Source of the DNA: Favolaschia claudopus
Taxonomy: Eukaryota > Basidiomycota > Agaricomycetes > Agaricales > Mycenaceae
Direction: 5' to 3'
DNA: 64,000 bases
NCBI GenBank assembly: GCA_037176885.1
Contig: JAWWNJ010000108.1
Location: 824,495-888,494, forward strand
In this document: one piece after another, positions 1 to 12,112 of the stretch
Position numbering within the stretch: position 1 is the first letter of the stretch
How the letters are laid out: each line of letters begins with the position of its first letter
Notes under the pieces: generated by a model
Databases searched by the model: none
What the model saw: only the letters and a program-made list of their open reading frames with translations
Told to the model about the DNA's origin: nothing
Made by a program: the position numbers and the translations under genes

Positions 1-687
1 GCATCACACCCCTCCCTGGCCTCTTCGCAACGAACAAACCCTTCGGCGCCCCGCTCGCAGGACTGACAGTCCTCTACCTCATCTCCGTTGTCCTCGTCGT
101 CGCGCCTCCACCTGGCGACGCGTATCTATTCCTCCTTAGCAGTGAGTTCTCTCCTCATCCTTCTACCCTTTTTTTCACTTCATTCACTGCATAATAATAC
201 TGACCATTTATTTCTACCTCCCAGTCTCCTCCTACTCGCTAACTCTCATCAACACCTTCGTCTCCTTCGGCCTCCTCCTCCTGCACACCAAAGCCTACCG
301 CGCTTGGGGGTGGAACCCACCCTTCCGCGCCCCGCGCGCGGTAGTCGTCGTGGTGTTCGTATCGAATGTGTTTTTGGCGCTGACGCCGTTGGTGCCGCCA
401 GGACCGGGGCAGCGCCCGCCGTACGAGGGCATTCCTTATTATGTGCGTGCATCTTGCGTGTCTTGGCTTACTTTCACTCAATTCCTTCAATCAACTTACT
501 TTACTTCCAGACCCACGTCCTCGTCACCATTGCGGCCTCACAGCTCGGTGTCCTATATTGGTGGATCTGGTCCATTTGGCTGCCTAGAAGGAATGGGTAT
601 ACGTTGAAGAGGGAGTGGGAGGTGCAGGAGGATGGGGTGTCGAGGTTTGTTTTTGTTAAGGTGCCGGCGGTTGTAGATGCCTCTTAG
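1..687 (+). CDS. Methionine-permease-like amino-acid transporter, C-terminal part
   Basis: This is the 3' end of a multi-exon gene whose 5' part lies outside the window. Spliced, it gives about 190 residues of a polytopic membrane protein. Introns follow the codons near 140 (GTGAGT to CCTCCCAG, about 222) and near 445 (GTGCGT to TTCCAG, about 510). The protein reads ITPLPGLFATNKPFGAPLAG, then four hydrophobic helices, and ends in a polar tail (YTLKREWEVQEDG). This fits the last helices and cytosolic tail of fungal high-affinity methionine permeases (MUP1 type, LAT/APC superfamily), which import methionine at the plasma membrane. The family call rests on the AGLTVLYLISV and PFRAPRAV style of the C-terminus. 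Another LAT-family substrate is possible. The stop is TAG at 685-687. Confidence 0.7.
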
Positions 688-774
688 GAGGCGCGATGAA
701 TGGCCCAAGCAGCCATTGTGGTCGAAAGCACGAGTCAGAAATTAATCCATGTCATAATTTGCTTGACATAGAAT

Positions 775-2070
775 TTAAACAGAATACTGGGGATGTGCCA
801 CCAGCTTCACTCCCCTCACTGCCCCCACCGAGATTCTATCCAAAGCATCAGGAACGCCAGCCAAACCGTTAAGAACGATCTCCACGCGATTTCCCTGATG
901 ACTTGTTTCTCAGCTTTGACAGAAGAAAATCCGGGAAATTCACGCACTACAACCACGCTCTGCTCAATCAACTTCGGTAACTCCCTGATCAAAATTCTCC
1001 CGAATTCGGTATGCTCCAGACGTCCCAAATGAAGCGCCGGATCGCCAACAGGCTTCATCACATCCGGACCCGCGTACAGTCCAGTGTGCGAGTTGAATGT
1101 GATGCCGCGGGACTCGAAATCCCTGCTCGGCTTCGCCGTAGGGATACTTGTCGCCACTTTGCCGCCATCGACGACAGAGTCTACTGCAGCGTCTACCGCA
1201 CCAGTAGAGTCGTAGACGACATGCACTGCTGGTTTCATCACATGTGCAATGCTTTCGACTGGAACCTCTTTGCGGTCGATGAACTCTGTGGCGCCGAGTG
1301 TCTTTAGATAGTCGAAATGGGTGTTGGATGCGTAGACCACGATGCGAGTGAAGCCGAGGAATTCCAACAGTTGGATGGCTGAAGGTATGTGTTAAGTGTC
1401 ACTCAACATTGAATTATATCCTCGAAGGCGCACCGAATTGCCCGACAGATGAGCCTCCTCCAATGACGAGCGCGGATTGACCTTTTTGCGGCTTATCCCA
1501 CGAAATGGAAGGGTTGAGACAGAGGCCAATTGGTTCCGGTGCAAGTAATCCGACGCATGCCGTCGTGAATGTGATAGGAAAAGTTGCTGCCTCGTCGAAA
1601 TTTATATTCTTGGGTTTCTAGGTTCGGCCCAGGAATGTTAGAAATTCCCTTGAAAGCTGAACATGCACAGTACAAACACGAATGAGCGTTGCGGCGGGAA
1701 CAACGGTATATTGTTGGAAGCCTCCGTAAATCGCCTGTACAAGTCTAATCGAAAAGCGCAGCGATTTCGTCAAGCTACAAAGCGGAAGGATTAAACAGAG
1801 AACGACGCACATTTCATCCCCCTTCTCAAAGCCCTGCACGCCTTCTCCAACCTCGTCCACGACACCAGAGATATCGGCCCCAATCACAGCTGGATAAACC
1901 GGCATGAACAAATCCATACGGTGCTGGAAATTGTTCATCGGATTCAACCCTACCGACATGATCTTCACCCGTACTTGCCCCGGTAAGGGGACTGGGACGG
2001 GGAGACTCCCTACGACGAACGGGGCTTTGGGGCTGGGGATGATGAGGGCTTGCTGGGTTGTGGATGACAT
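775..2070 (-). CDS. MDR-family NADPH-dependent oxidoreductase (enoyl-reductase-like), copy 1
   Basis: The start is ATG at 2070 (MSSTTQQALIIPSPKAPFVV) and the stop is at 775-777. The N-terminal GroES-like half contains GLNPMNNFQHRMDLF and VIGADISGVVDEVGEGVQGF. The Rossmann part has GGGSSVGQF, split by an intron before AIQLLEFLGF, then YASNTHFDYLKTLGATEFID. The last exon gives GNRVEIVLNGLAGVPDALDR and ends HPQYSV. No zinc-binding cysteine set is visible. This suits the zinc-independent medium-chain dehydrogenase group (toxD/trans-enoyl-reductase-like), whose members reduce activated double bonds or quinones with NADPH. The gene has about four introns of 50-90 bp. It lies directly downstream of a close paralogue on the same strand with about 195 bp between them, so this is a tandem duplication. 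The substrate is unknown. Confidence 0.82.
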
Positions 2071-2264
2071 TAAGAGGCAAGTAATCAAACACCGTGGTTT
2101 GGCCCAAGCGAGCCATTGATTGATCGGTACACCGATCATTATCTCATTCCGCGTCAACTCGACACCACAACGCGTAGACAACGCGTCAATAAAAAACTGA
2201 GCTTCGAGCTCTTTTGAATGTGTAAGTAGTAGTATATTGATACAAGTACAAGCTAATTTGAATT

Positions 2265-3544
2265 CTAAGCAACAGACTCTTGAGGATGCGCTACAAGCTT
2301 CACCCCGCTCACCCCTCCTGCCGCCAATCTGTCCAACGCGTCAGGAACACCCGCCACCCCGTTGTGAAGAACTTCTACCCGATTTCCCTGGTTCATCGGT
2401 GAGTCTCGTAGCAAATCCAGCAAATGCAACACGTACCACGACTAAACCCTGTTCGATCAACTTCGGCAACTCTCTAATCAAAATCTTCCCAAACTCGGTA
2501 TGCTCTGGACGACTAGGATAATGAGCTGGATCGCCAAGAGGCTTCATCAACTCCGGCCCCGCGTAAAAGCCAAAGTGGGAGTTGAATGTGATTTTGCGAG
2601 CAGCGTAGTCCCTCGTAGGTTTTGCACGGGGGTTCGCAGTGGAGACAATGCCACCATCGACGACGGAGTCGACTGCAGCATCCAACGAGCCAGCGCAGTC
2701 ATAGACGACTTTGACTGGCGGTTTGACAACGAGATTTTCGACGGGGACGTCTTTGCGGTCGATAAACTCCGTCGCGCCGAGTTCTTTGAGGTAATCGAAA
2801 TGCGAGTTGGATGCGTAGACGACGATGCGTGTGAAGCCGAGGAATTTGAAGAGTTGAACGGCTATCGACGGAAATAATTGACAATTTTCAATGAAAAGTA
2901 ATCAGACGACTCACCGAACTGGCCAACCGACGTCCCGCCTCCAATCACAAAGGCAGATTCACCCTTGTGCGGCTTGTCCCAGGAGAAGGTAGGGTTGAGA
3001 CCGGGACCAATCGGCTCTGGTGCGAATAAACCAACGCAGGCAGTCGTGAATGTGATAGGGAAGGTCGCCGCCTCGTCAAAGCTGATGTTTTTCGGTTTCT
3101 ATAAAGTCAACCAGGCAATCAATGTTGGGAGAATTGAACGACGTGATTGAATTTGATACGCACCCGGATGAGAGTCCCCGCTGGAACTACAGTATACTGT
3201 TGAAATCCACCGTACATAGTTTGCACAAATCTTCAGAAATCGTGAGCGTCATGTTTTCCCGAAGCATAAGCTAAAGAAAGACCGTACACTTCGTCTCCCT
3301 TCTTGAATCCCTGCACGCCTTCGCCGACTTCGTCAACAACCCCGGCGATGTCGCTCCCGATCACAGCAGGATACTCCGGCATGAACAGACCCATATGGTG
3401 TTGCATGTTGTTCATGGGATTCAACCCGACAGACATAACCTTGATGCGGACTTCGCCCTGGGCGGGGACAGGGATGGGGAGCGGGCCAACTACATAAGGG
3501 GCTTTGGGAGAGGGGATAATGAGAGCTTGCTGAGACTCGGACAT
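2265..3544 (-). CDS. MDR-family NADPH-dependent oxidoreductase (enoyl-reductase-like), copy 2
   Basis: The start is ATG at 3544 (MSESQQALIIPSPKAPYVVG) and the stop is at 2265-2267. Order and motifs match copy 1: GroES-like half with VIGSDIAGVVDEVGEGVQGF, an exon reading MYGGFQQYTVVPAGTLIR, the glycine motif GGGTSVGQF split by an intron before AVQLFKFLGF, and SNSHFDYLKELGATEFIDRK. The final exon, after a 49 bp intron (GTACGT..CCAG), reads GNRVEVLHNGVAGVPDALDR and ends HPQESVA. The reading frame is intact throughout. The two copies share intron positions but differ at many residues, so the duplication is not recent. A GMC oxidoreductase gene lies upstream on the same strand, but nothing in the sequence shows that they share a pathway. 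Confidence 0.85.
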
Positions 3545-4185
3545 GATGATTTGGTGGATGAAAACGCCGGCTCGTGGGCGTCCCTTATATACTGCCAGAC
3601 TGTTTCTATTCTCAGACAGCTACGGTGTTGAACTTCCGAAAGCAAACCGAAACTGTGTTGATTTGTGATCACCTTTTACGGAGTCCGCGATTGATTGAAC
3701 GGTAGTACGATCAGTAATACGATCAGAGTTCCGTCCGGCTCGCTCTCAGCGTCAGTTTATCTAATCATCCCAGAAGGTGACGCAGCATAGAGAGAATATA
3801 TACGAGCAACTATAGAGCCTGCAGATGAATGTTGCTGTTATTGTTGACGAAAGCGAAGCCCTACAATGCGGGGTTGTGGAATGATGCCGCTCTCGGATCA
3901 CGATATGATCAAACGGGTCAGCCGGCATGTGACGCGGTAAACAGGGTGTTCATTCGAAAGCGAGTTATCAAGTAAAATCGATATGATTACAAGGTAGTGG
4001 TACGGTGTATATGTGCGGGAAAGCATGAGAAAGTGGCAACGCGGGTGAAGAAACAACATTCAAAGTCATAAGCAAGCAAGTATGTATCCCCGCAAAAGAA
4101 AACAGCAAGAAAAACGGATAGGATATACCCCATGATTCCCAATTTGTACGCTCGAAGGAAATGAAATCAAAGATGGCCGAACGAA
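3545..4185. other. Intergenic stretch, no gene seen
   Basis: This lies between the MDR copy 2 start and the GMC oxidoreductase stop. Only short ORFs without homology-like features are present. Positions 3545-3780 probably hold the promoter of MDR copy 2. I see no repeat or RNA gene. Confidence 0.5.
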
Positions 4186-6947
4186 TCATACGTCCTTGGA
4201 AAGAGGGGCGGCCTTGAGCATTGTTGCAGCCTTCTCACCGATACCGTATATGATCGACTAGATAGATTTGCTGAGGTCGAGAGAACGGGGTAACAGATGA
4301 TAATTAATACTCACTGAAGGGTGCGAACCAGACTGTGTCGGGAAAATTGAGCCATCCGCGACGAACACGTTCGTTGTTCCTTGAAGTAGTCAAAAATCTC
4401 AGCAACGCGTACAACCAATAATCGAGAAAACCTACCCTGGACCCGCAAATTCGAATCCACCACACTCCCGATCGCTGCCGTCCCAAGGGGGTGGTACGCC
4501 ACGCCCATCGAATCCTTGACAAACTGCTGGAACTGCGCCTCGGTCTGCACGCCGGTGCCGGGTGCGAGCTCCGCGCCAATGAAGGGCTGCAGGCTGGATT
4601 GCGAGGCGAAGCGGCGGGCGCGGATGACGGCTTTGGTGAGGATATAGAGGTCGAAGGGGGATTGCATCCTATGTCCAAGTCAGCTGGAGAGGTCTCGGAG
4701 GATGAAGGAGGCAGACGAGACGTACAAAGCCAGATCGAATTGCGGCGCCGCCTTCGGGTCGGTTGAGACAATGTGCTGGGATTCATGCGTCAAATGATAA
4801 ACAAGGATTTGGGATGTCAAGAAGACTCACCGTAGACCCCCTCGACATTGGGTGCAAGAGAATCGGCAAGAACACAAGGTTAGCCGGGTTGGGGAAACCC
4901 ATGAACTCGACGATGACGGCGTCCTTCTCGAACATGGTGATCAAAGCTTTGTGTGCGGTGGCGCTGAGACCTGGCGGGGCGGTTTGCAGGAGGGTATGGG
5001 CGGTGTTCCATTCGTCATCGGTTAGGAGGGTGCGGGGGGTTTCGACTGGTAAGGCGAGGGGTTATTATTGTTATTGAGTCGGAGCGGAAGGGAAATAAGA
5101 GAGGGGAAGAGGCGTACAGTTGAGGGTGAGTTGCAAGCCGGAGTTGGTGATACCTGAGATGCGGTCAGTTTTAACTTCTCGAGGTATTGGGTCTGCAAGG
5201 CAAGCTCACCGGAGGCCAAAGATGCGACGTATCTCGTAGTCGGTTCTGATATTCGAAGGCGGCATCAGTTCAAGGCAATAAAGGATAAAGGGGAATTAGC
5301 TTGAATATGTACTCACGTTCACTGAGATTTTCCCCAACGGCTGGAAGGTTGACGACGGTAGAAATTCCGAGGGGGTTCAATATCTACACCGGTTCAACGG
5401 AGACCACGACCACAGCATAGAAGATAAACTGACTGTAGGATTGCCCACCCCACTTAGCTCCAGAACTTGAGGTGTACCGAAGACGCCTCCGCTCATAATC
5501 ACTCGGTTGCCGGACTAGGGACAACATGAATGTCCTGATTGGAAGACACCAGCAAAAATGGCACATACGACAGTAACCTTCTTCCCTGCGTTATTCACAT
5601 ACTCCACACCCGTCGCGACGGCCTTGCCGCTCTTCGACTTGGACTTTGCCCATACGATGCGGGAGACGGTAGAGTTGAGGATGACCTGGAGGTTTTTCCG
5701 GCCAGCGTTGGGGCGGTCTGTAGCGTGCAAGGTCAGAGAATGAGAGAGGAATAGCAAGACGGAAAGGAGAAGAAAAAACGCACAGTAAGAGTTAGCCGAA
5801 TACGAGCGCGTGGAGTTGGGAAACATCGCCTTGGCGGCGTACCAAATTCCGCTAGGGTCGCCGCCGTTCTGGTCTAGGCTGACTTTACCGCCAGATGCGA
5901 CGACGGCAGGGATGACGCCCTTCGACCAAACGCTACCGACACTTATTCAGCGACATATTGGAGAAGTTCGGTAAGGAAGCAAAACGTACTCTCCGACGAG
6001 TGGTCTCTGGGTGTCGCTGATTGGACCATCCTTGCCGTGGAACGGGGGAAGGCTGGTGAGACCCGGCGTGAAGGAGAACTGCTCAGCTTGCTTGATGGAG
6101 TCGGATATGCTGTTCCAGTTCCTGCGGAAGAAAATATTGAGGAACCCGAGGATTTCACGAAGCGAGAGGAAGGACAGACATACCATCCAGAAGCGCCGAA
6201 CGCTGTTTCCCAGAGATCGAAATCAATCTTGTTGGGTCGGGTGAAGAGGGCACCGTTGAGGGCAGATGAGCCGCTGATACATCAGCTCATTGAGGGAAGG
6301 GCGTCTGGAGGTTCGTGCACGCACCCCAAGACTTTGCCTCGAGTCATGCTGATGATTTGATTCGAGGCGTACTTCAGTGGTAGAGATTGATAGTTATAGT
6401 CGACAGAGGTTCCGGGGAGAGCTTGGATTGAAGGGCCCGTTAGGTTGGCGATATTGGGGCTGAATTGATTGGGATGAGAAGCATATCACGGGCAAAGGGA
6501 TGCGAACGCACTTGTCGAAACCGCTACATGAAAACGAAGACTTTCAAGTCAGTAGATCTCGGAGGGACAGAGACATATTACGCACTCGGAGCCGGCTTCA
6601 ATGACGATAACAGTGTTGGCGGAGTTCTCAGAGACTGTGACAAGAACACATCAGGGTTCATTTGAGGGGAGAGAGATGCGTCAAACGAACGCCTGGTTGC
6701 GACAGCCAAACCTGCGGAAAAAATATTAGTGCTATACTTTCGGCGACACAAGCAGGGACGCACCTGCTGTACCACCTCCTACGATAATGTATGTGACCTT
6801 GGATGAAGCCGAAGAGGCTGCAATCGTCGCGTCCTGCGTTGCGTCGGTGTCGGTGTCGGCGATCGCATCGGAATCAGCGGTGGGGGCGGCAAAAGAAGAG
6901 AGGGCGAGAGAAAGACATAAAAGAGTGTGGTAGAGCGCCTTGACCAT
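4186..6947 (-). CDS. Secreted GMC-family FAD oxidoreductase (AA3-like)
   Basis: The start is ATG at 6947. A signal peptide (MVKALYHTLLCLSLALSSFA) is followed by an acidic, Thr/Asp-rich linker and the FAD-binding motif TYIIVGGGTAG. Downstream exons give SALNGALFTRPNKIDFDLWE (the GMC signature region), SRIVWAKSKSKSG and a GGVFGTPQVLELSG-type segment. The C-terminus has YHPLGTAAIGSVVDSNLRVQ and ADGSIFPTQSGSHPS, then SIIYGIGEKAATMLKAAPLS. The His of YHPLGT and the His of SGSHPS match the catalytic pair of glucose oxidase-like enzymes, so the active site looks intact. Members oxidise alcohols or sugars and pass electrons to O2 or quinones, often outside the cell during lignocellulose decay. The gene has many short introns, and the stop at 4186-4188 follows a GTGAGT intron after HPS. 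Substrate class (aryl alcohol or sugar) is undecided. Confidence 0.85.
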
Positions 6948-8493
6948 TGTTTAACGAAGGCTCAGCTGCTCAGAGGATGATGGGGATGCAGAATGGGCCA
7001 GAGCGGTCTTGGAGGATGCTTCGTATGTATATCATTTTTTCTTTCGAAATTACGCGGTACTTACGCGACCCTTGACCACCTGGCGCGGTGCTTTGAGTTG
7101 CATTTGGAAATTATAGCGCCGGAGAACCGCATAGAAAGGCAGAGAACCAGAGAGAACCGCGGGGTGCGAGTCGGCTGCGAGTTTCGGAAGGTTGCGGACG
7201 GCGGCCGGCGGCGGCCGAACGGAAATTCTTCAGGGTTCTTTGATTGCCGCTTATACTTCCCGGTCTTTTGATTGTACCTTCACTTCTCGTCACCTCTCGT
7301 GGCTTTTCGCGCTCAATCCTACTCGCTCCGAGTCGTTCTTGCTCGCCAATTGAATGAAGAAGAATTGGAACAGCAAACCCACAAGCCACCCAGATTTCCC
7401 CAGGTACTTCATCCTAATCATCGCGATAGGCCAGCATGCGATCACTGCAGTGTCTAACCGGCAGATTGTGTCAGTGAAAGAAGATCCTCGAAAGTCCTCG
7501 AATCGGTATCAGACGCAGAGAATATCGGGACCGAAGCCATGTGTGCGCGGTGCACATGATGCGGGAGACTGGGTGTTCAAGAACTTCAACGGTCCAGAGC
7601 TGTTCAGAGATCTCTTCCGTTCCCTCCAACTTCCAACAGCTTCGTGTTGGGATGATTTGTTCGAAGTTGGATTCGAAAGAACGACAAGTTGAGAACGCTG
7701 CATAAAGCGAACCATCTCGTAACGTAATCCAGGTACGTCTGTGCCAAGCGCGACTTGCTTACCCGCGCCCACTCAGGTCCTTAAGTCGTGCCTCATTTCT
7801 CCTCGTATTTGTGTCAAAAATTTTCGAACCCGTCATATCACCTCAGCGACTCATTTCTCTCCCTCGTCGTGACAAGAGATGCTACCAGGTTACAGTCTTA
7901 GAGCCAAAATTCAAAAAAAAAAAATCGTCCTACCTACCGGTCCGAGACGGTCCCAAACACAACGGTGCCTGGCAACACGGTTCCTACCTCAACCGAATCC
8001 CGATGCCACGGAGCCCGGGTTACGATAGATAAACTCGCCAAGGAAACGCCCAAGTTGTCTTCTCCAACGTCTTCGATACGCACTGAGATTATAGATAGGT
8101 AAGTAAGCTTCAAATGCATATAATTTCCCTCCTTTCTCATGTGTATTATCTTCCTGTCTGGCATCTGCGGCAGAATTTTCTGTGGAAAGCCTGAGCATCT
8201 GAAAGCATCGGTTTCCGAATGCGACACGGAAGCTTTCCAGACCTGATCGCCGTTTTGGTATTTCAACCACATCCGTCACCAATTACTTACTTAGGATAGG
8301 AGCGTCCGAGAGAAAAGGGACTTCGTTTGATCTGCTCGTGTGCGACAACGACTGTCACTTATGTCAAGAAAAATTGCAAAAACCGTTTATAAGTATCCGC
8401 CGACTCAATGCCTTAGCTGTCTCTTCCCTTCGCCATCGTCCCCTCCTCCCGCCTCTCCCGCCGTTCCTTCTCTCCCTCCCCTTCGCCGTCGCC
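6948..8493. other. Divergent intergenic region, no gene supported
   Basis: This is 1.5 kb between the start of the GMC gene (minus) and the start of the DUF6534-like gene (plus). Several short ORFs occur, including one of 112 codons at 7354-7692, but none shows splice-consistent extension or a recognisable motif. It should contain both promoters. A run of ten A lies near 7915-7924. Confidence 0.45.
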
Positions 8494-10293
8494 ATGTCGT
8501 CGCTGCCATTAGAGGGTAACGTTTTGCCCGCTCTGAGCAGGGACGACGTACGTGCTCGATGGATCCATTCAGCCTGCCAGTCGCTAACACTCCGGTCGAT
8601 CTCTAGCCTCTCTTTGGCCTCATCTATTATGTTATCGGCGGCTGGGTATGTGCTCTATCCTCTCATCGTCCTTCTGCTTCTAATTCTAATCGACTGCCGT
8701 ACCTGTTCCTGTTATGTAGTTCATTGGCTCGAGTCTCGTACTCCTCCTCGAAGGACTCCTCATCGCTCAAGTGAGTTACGAATTATTCCACTCCTCTTCT
8801 CGGGCCGGAACTGAATTCGACGTTAACACTCGCAGGTCAGCAACTACTACTCATGGTATCAAGAAGATTCGCTTCAAATGAAACTCGCTGTGGCGTTCTT
8901 GTTTCTCTTGACTGTGCTCAAGAGTATACAATCCTTGTGCGTGTCCTCCCTCCCCCTCCCTCCCGATTCTGGATTTTCTCCGTGCTCAACGAAGCTTTGC
9001 GAAGTGCTATCACTTGGATAAACAGCATCTTGTACATGCGCGACCCGGCGGGGACTATCGCGCTCAACAAGGCGTGGTATCAGATCGTTAATATTCCTCT
9101 GGTGCGTCCTCACCTTTTCGCTTCAATCGTTGCTTAACCTGGCATGATCTAGGGCTCATTTATCGGCCTGTTCGTTCAAAGCTACTACGCGTATCGGCTG
9201 TACGTCCAACGGCTTTCTCCCTCTCGTCTGAGCTTCGCTGAATTCTGCGCGTGGTTAGATATAAATTGAGCAAGAGGTGGTTCTACGTTGCGCCTCTCAT
9301 TGCGGTTATGATCTTGGGGTTCGTGGCGGCGGTTATTACGGTGCGTTTCTCTTCTCTTTCCGAGAGCGAGGCTGTTCCTCACATGGGCTCTGTTTCTTTG
9401 TTAGGCATCGGTTATCGCGAAGAGTGGGAAGTCGAGCGATTGGTGTATGTCTGCGACTCTCCTTTGCGCCATAAATATTTATACTCTCTATAGTTGCTAT
9501 TCATCTTTCAAGCACATTCGGTACGCAGCTCGGACTCTACATCTGCTCGTCATTCTGGTCACTCATAAATTCCTCCAGCTACCGACGTTCTCATCACCGG
9601 CGCTTCAATGTTCTTCCTGATCAAAGCCCGTCAGAAAGCTTTATCTCACACAAGAAAACTCATCAGTGGGATCATTAAAGTGTGTTGTCAGACGGCGTTG
9701 CCTGCTACTACTGCGTGCGTCTCCTTCTCTTTTTATATACCCCTCAGCACCAGCGAATATATGTCTATGCAGAACACTGTTGCAGCTGATATGCTCTCGC
9801 ATCGGTGGGAAGACTCTCAAGCCGCAGGCCACGAACGCCATCATCCTGGTCTTGCTCGACAGCGTTCCTATCATCTATGCGTGCGTCATCTTACTTTCTT
9901 CCTTCCTTCCCTTCTCCTTCGTAAATCTCCTTCCCACCCGGCTAAATCGACACACAGAAACTGCATGCTCTACATCCTCAACACCCGCCGCTCCCTCCGC
10001 AGCGCCGAGACCTCCGCCGGCATTGGTAACAGCAACACCGGGAACAACCCTCCCAGCGGCACGCGGAGTAGAGGCGGGGGCGCATCCCAATGGCGCAGCG
10101 GTGCTTCGCCAGTAGAGCTTTCTTCGCTCGGCGGTGTGCAGGTCCACAGGCAGATTGAGACGACCGGGGCTGAGTATGTTTATGGTTATGTGAGTTTTGA
10201 CTTCGTTTATTGCATACTTTCTGTATGTGTTGCTGATGCACATGACTTACCTAGAACGACCTGGATTCCAAAAAGAGCGCTATGGTCGTATAG
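8494..10293 (+). CDS. DUF6534-like seven-helix membrane protein
   Basis: The start is ATG at 8494 in a GCCATG context (MSSLPLEGNVLPALSRDD), followed by many exons of 40-200 bp. Hydrophobic segments come from PLFGLIYYVIGG, WFIGSSLVLLLEGLLIAQ, LKLAVAFLFLLTVLKSIQSL-like sequence, GSFIGLFVQSYYAYRL, and WFYVAPLIAVMILGFVAAVI. The diagnostic segment is TDVLITGASMFFLIKARQK, followed by HTRKLISGIIKVCCQTALPA and a last helix ATNAIILVLLDSVPIIYA. The order of six to seven helices with the TD-LITGAM-YL motif is that of the DUF6534 family, abundant in basidiomycetes and of unknown function. The C-terminal tail is cytosolic-like, Ser/Gly-rich, ending NDLDSKKSAMVV with TAG at 10291-10293. The family call is from memory of its motifs. 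Confidence 0.8.
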
Positions 10294-12112
10294 CGCGTTT
10301 CAACTTTCCGTGCATTGATTTTTGCTTGTTTATACTTGGGCCTCCGTTAGACTGAGAAATGGGGCCAGCACATCTCCGGTTGGCGTTACGCATTATAGGT
10401 AGCTATGTAGCTATGTAGCGCGTCGACTACGCCTTGAGCTGGTCCATTAGACAAGGGTGAAATAGGGAATCAGTGTCATGAAATATCCGGAATCTGTACT
10501 ATATACCTCTGCTACATACATCATACCTACATACATAACTCACTTGCACATTCGTTCTGCACGGGATATAAACAAAAACATTTTCAACTGCTGCTTATTT
10601 TTTTCGGAACGACGAACCACGTGAAATTGATGCCTCCGCTGTCAAACATATCCCAACATCCCTCTTGGCTTGCTCATCACCACCATCCTTATTGAAAAGC
10701 AGCTCTACCTCCGTCGCCGCTGCCTCCACACGTTGGCGCTCCTTGGCAACGTCACTGCCACGCGTCCAGGGTCGCTCATCCCACTTGACGCGCCCACCCA
10801 ATGGCGCTCGACCTTCCACATGGCCAAAAACATGACCTCTGCGCGTCCGATTTTCCCAACGCTGACTCTCAGGCTCCCTCACGTTGAAAAGGATATGTCG
10901 AGATTCTACGTCTAACCCAGGTGAGATTCAGGCTTAATAGTGATTCAATTGAAGCCCCACTTGCCACTCCTTCGGCCGCCGTGCGCGGACGTCGCATTCC
11001 GTGGCTGGCTCGAGGCTAGGATGATTATAGTTCAGAATCGCAACGAACTTCTGTCATGAAATCACTCATACATTCTCTGAGCCTCCTCCTTTTCTTTTGA
11101 TTTCTTTCCCTTTCCAAGCCCGCCGCTGAGCCCTAGGCTTCTACAGGCTACTATTGGACCGGAGCGGCTTTAGTCGCTCACACACACGCGACAAAACTCG
11201 ACGCAGCTGATATGCAAACACATGAAGAACTGCGACTCCGATGGTCGCACCAACCCAAGGAAGAGCGCGGCAGCGGTGGGGAGCTGATCATCTTTTGAGG
11301 CCGATCCGCGGTACGTCAAGAACAATGCATTTTCTTTTGACTGTGCAGTAACAGGAATCGAAGACAATGTATTCTCGAGCAAGGTTGTCATCGGAAAACA
11401 AAGTTTGTAACGCCTAATACAAGTCTAATACATCGGATTTGTGGCGAAGATGAACGAATACTCAGTTGTGGCTGCGCGCTCCATTGTTATATTTTTGCCG
11501 TGAATCTTGGAGGACTTTCAAATACGTTGGCTGCTACTTATTCAATGGACAGTTCGTTCTATTGAAATTCAGGGTACGCAGCATTTGCGCAGCATCCTTT
11601 ACTTTCTCGCGGAACGCTCAGTTTCGTCGACACATTGAATGCGCCATGGCCGCGTACACGGACGGCGTAATTAAACAATTGCCGTGAAGCCCGCTGTAAC
11701 GGAAAAGTGGAGCAAATTATGTATGCGCTCAACCCCGCAAAACGGTTTCTCGACTGCCCACCGGCGCAAAACCTCATCAAGCTCAAACGGATTTTTTTTG
11801 TCTGGTGCCTCGCATCGATTTCAGGCCATCGGAATCACTTGGCAATTGTTGATCTTCTTCCATATCCGTCTCAAGCTCTCAATTGGCATTTGCAAAACAC
11901 CGTCCCATATCAGCGCTGAACATGATCAAGATCTAAACTTTGCCGCTACCGCATTCGCGGTCCTTCGTGGTCGCGCGACTGTCCGCATGCGTACGTACTG
12001 AACATATTCGGAGCTAAATCGAGGGAGCGATCGGAAGGCGAGTCCGGAAGGCGGATGCTGCTTTCTTTATATTCAAGCCCTCTCATGCTGCCGTTTCACG
12101 ACCATACTTGCC
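10294..12112. other. Intergenic region with a dispersed intron-like repeat
   Basis: This is 1.8 kb with no gene I can support. It contains a repeat copy at 10921-11146 (listed separately), and the stretch near 10612-10640 (GTGAAATTGATGCC) resembles 20402-20430, so a wider piece of about 500 bp may be shared with the 20.4 kb region. The last 150 bp before 12113 probably hold the tyrosinase promoter, with TTTATATTC at about 12065. Confidence 0.45.
10921..11146 (+). repeat. Intron-like dispersed repeat, copy a
   Basis: It begins GTGAGATTC directly after an AG and ends CTTCTACAG. Its centre carries GTTCAGAATCGCAACGAAC followed by a TGAAATCA and CTGAGCC block, shared with two copies near 20.6-21.1 kb. 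It is about 226 bp. A pyrimidine-rich tract precedes the 3' CAG. I see no flanking coding exon that I can name. Confidence 0.6.
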
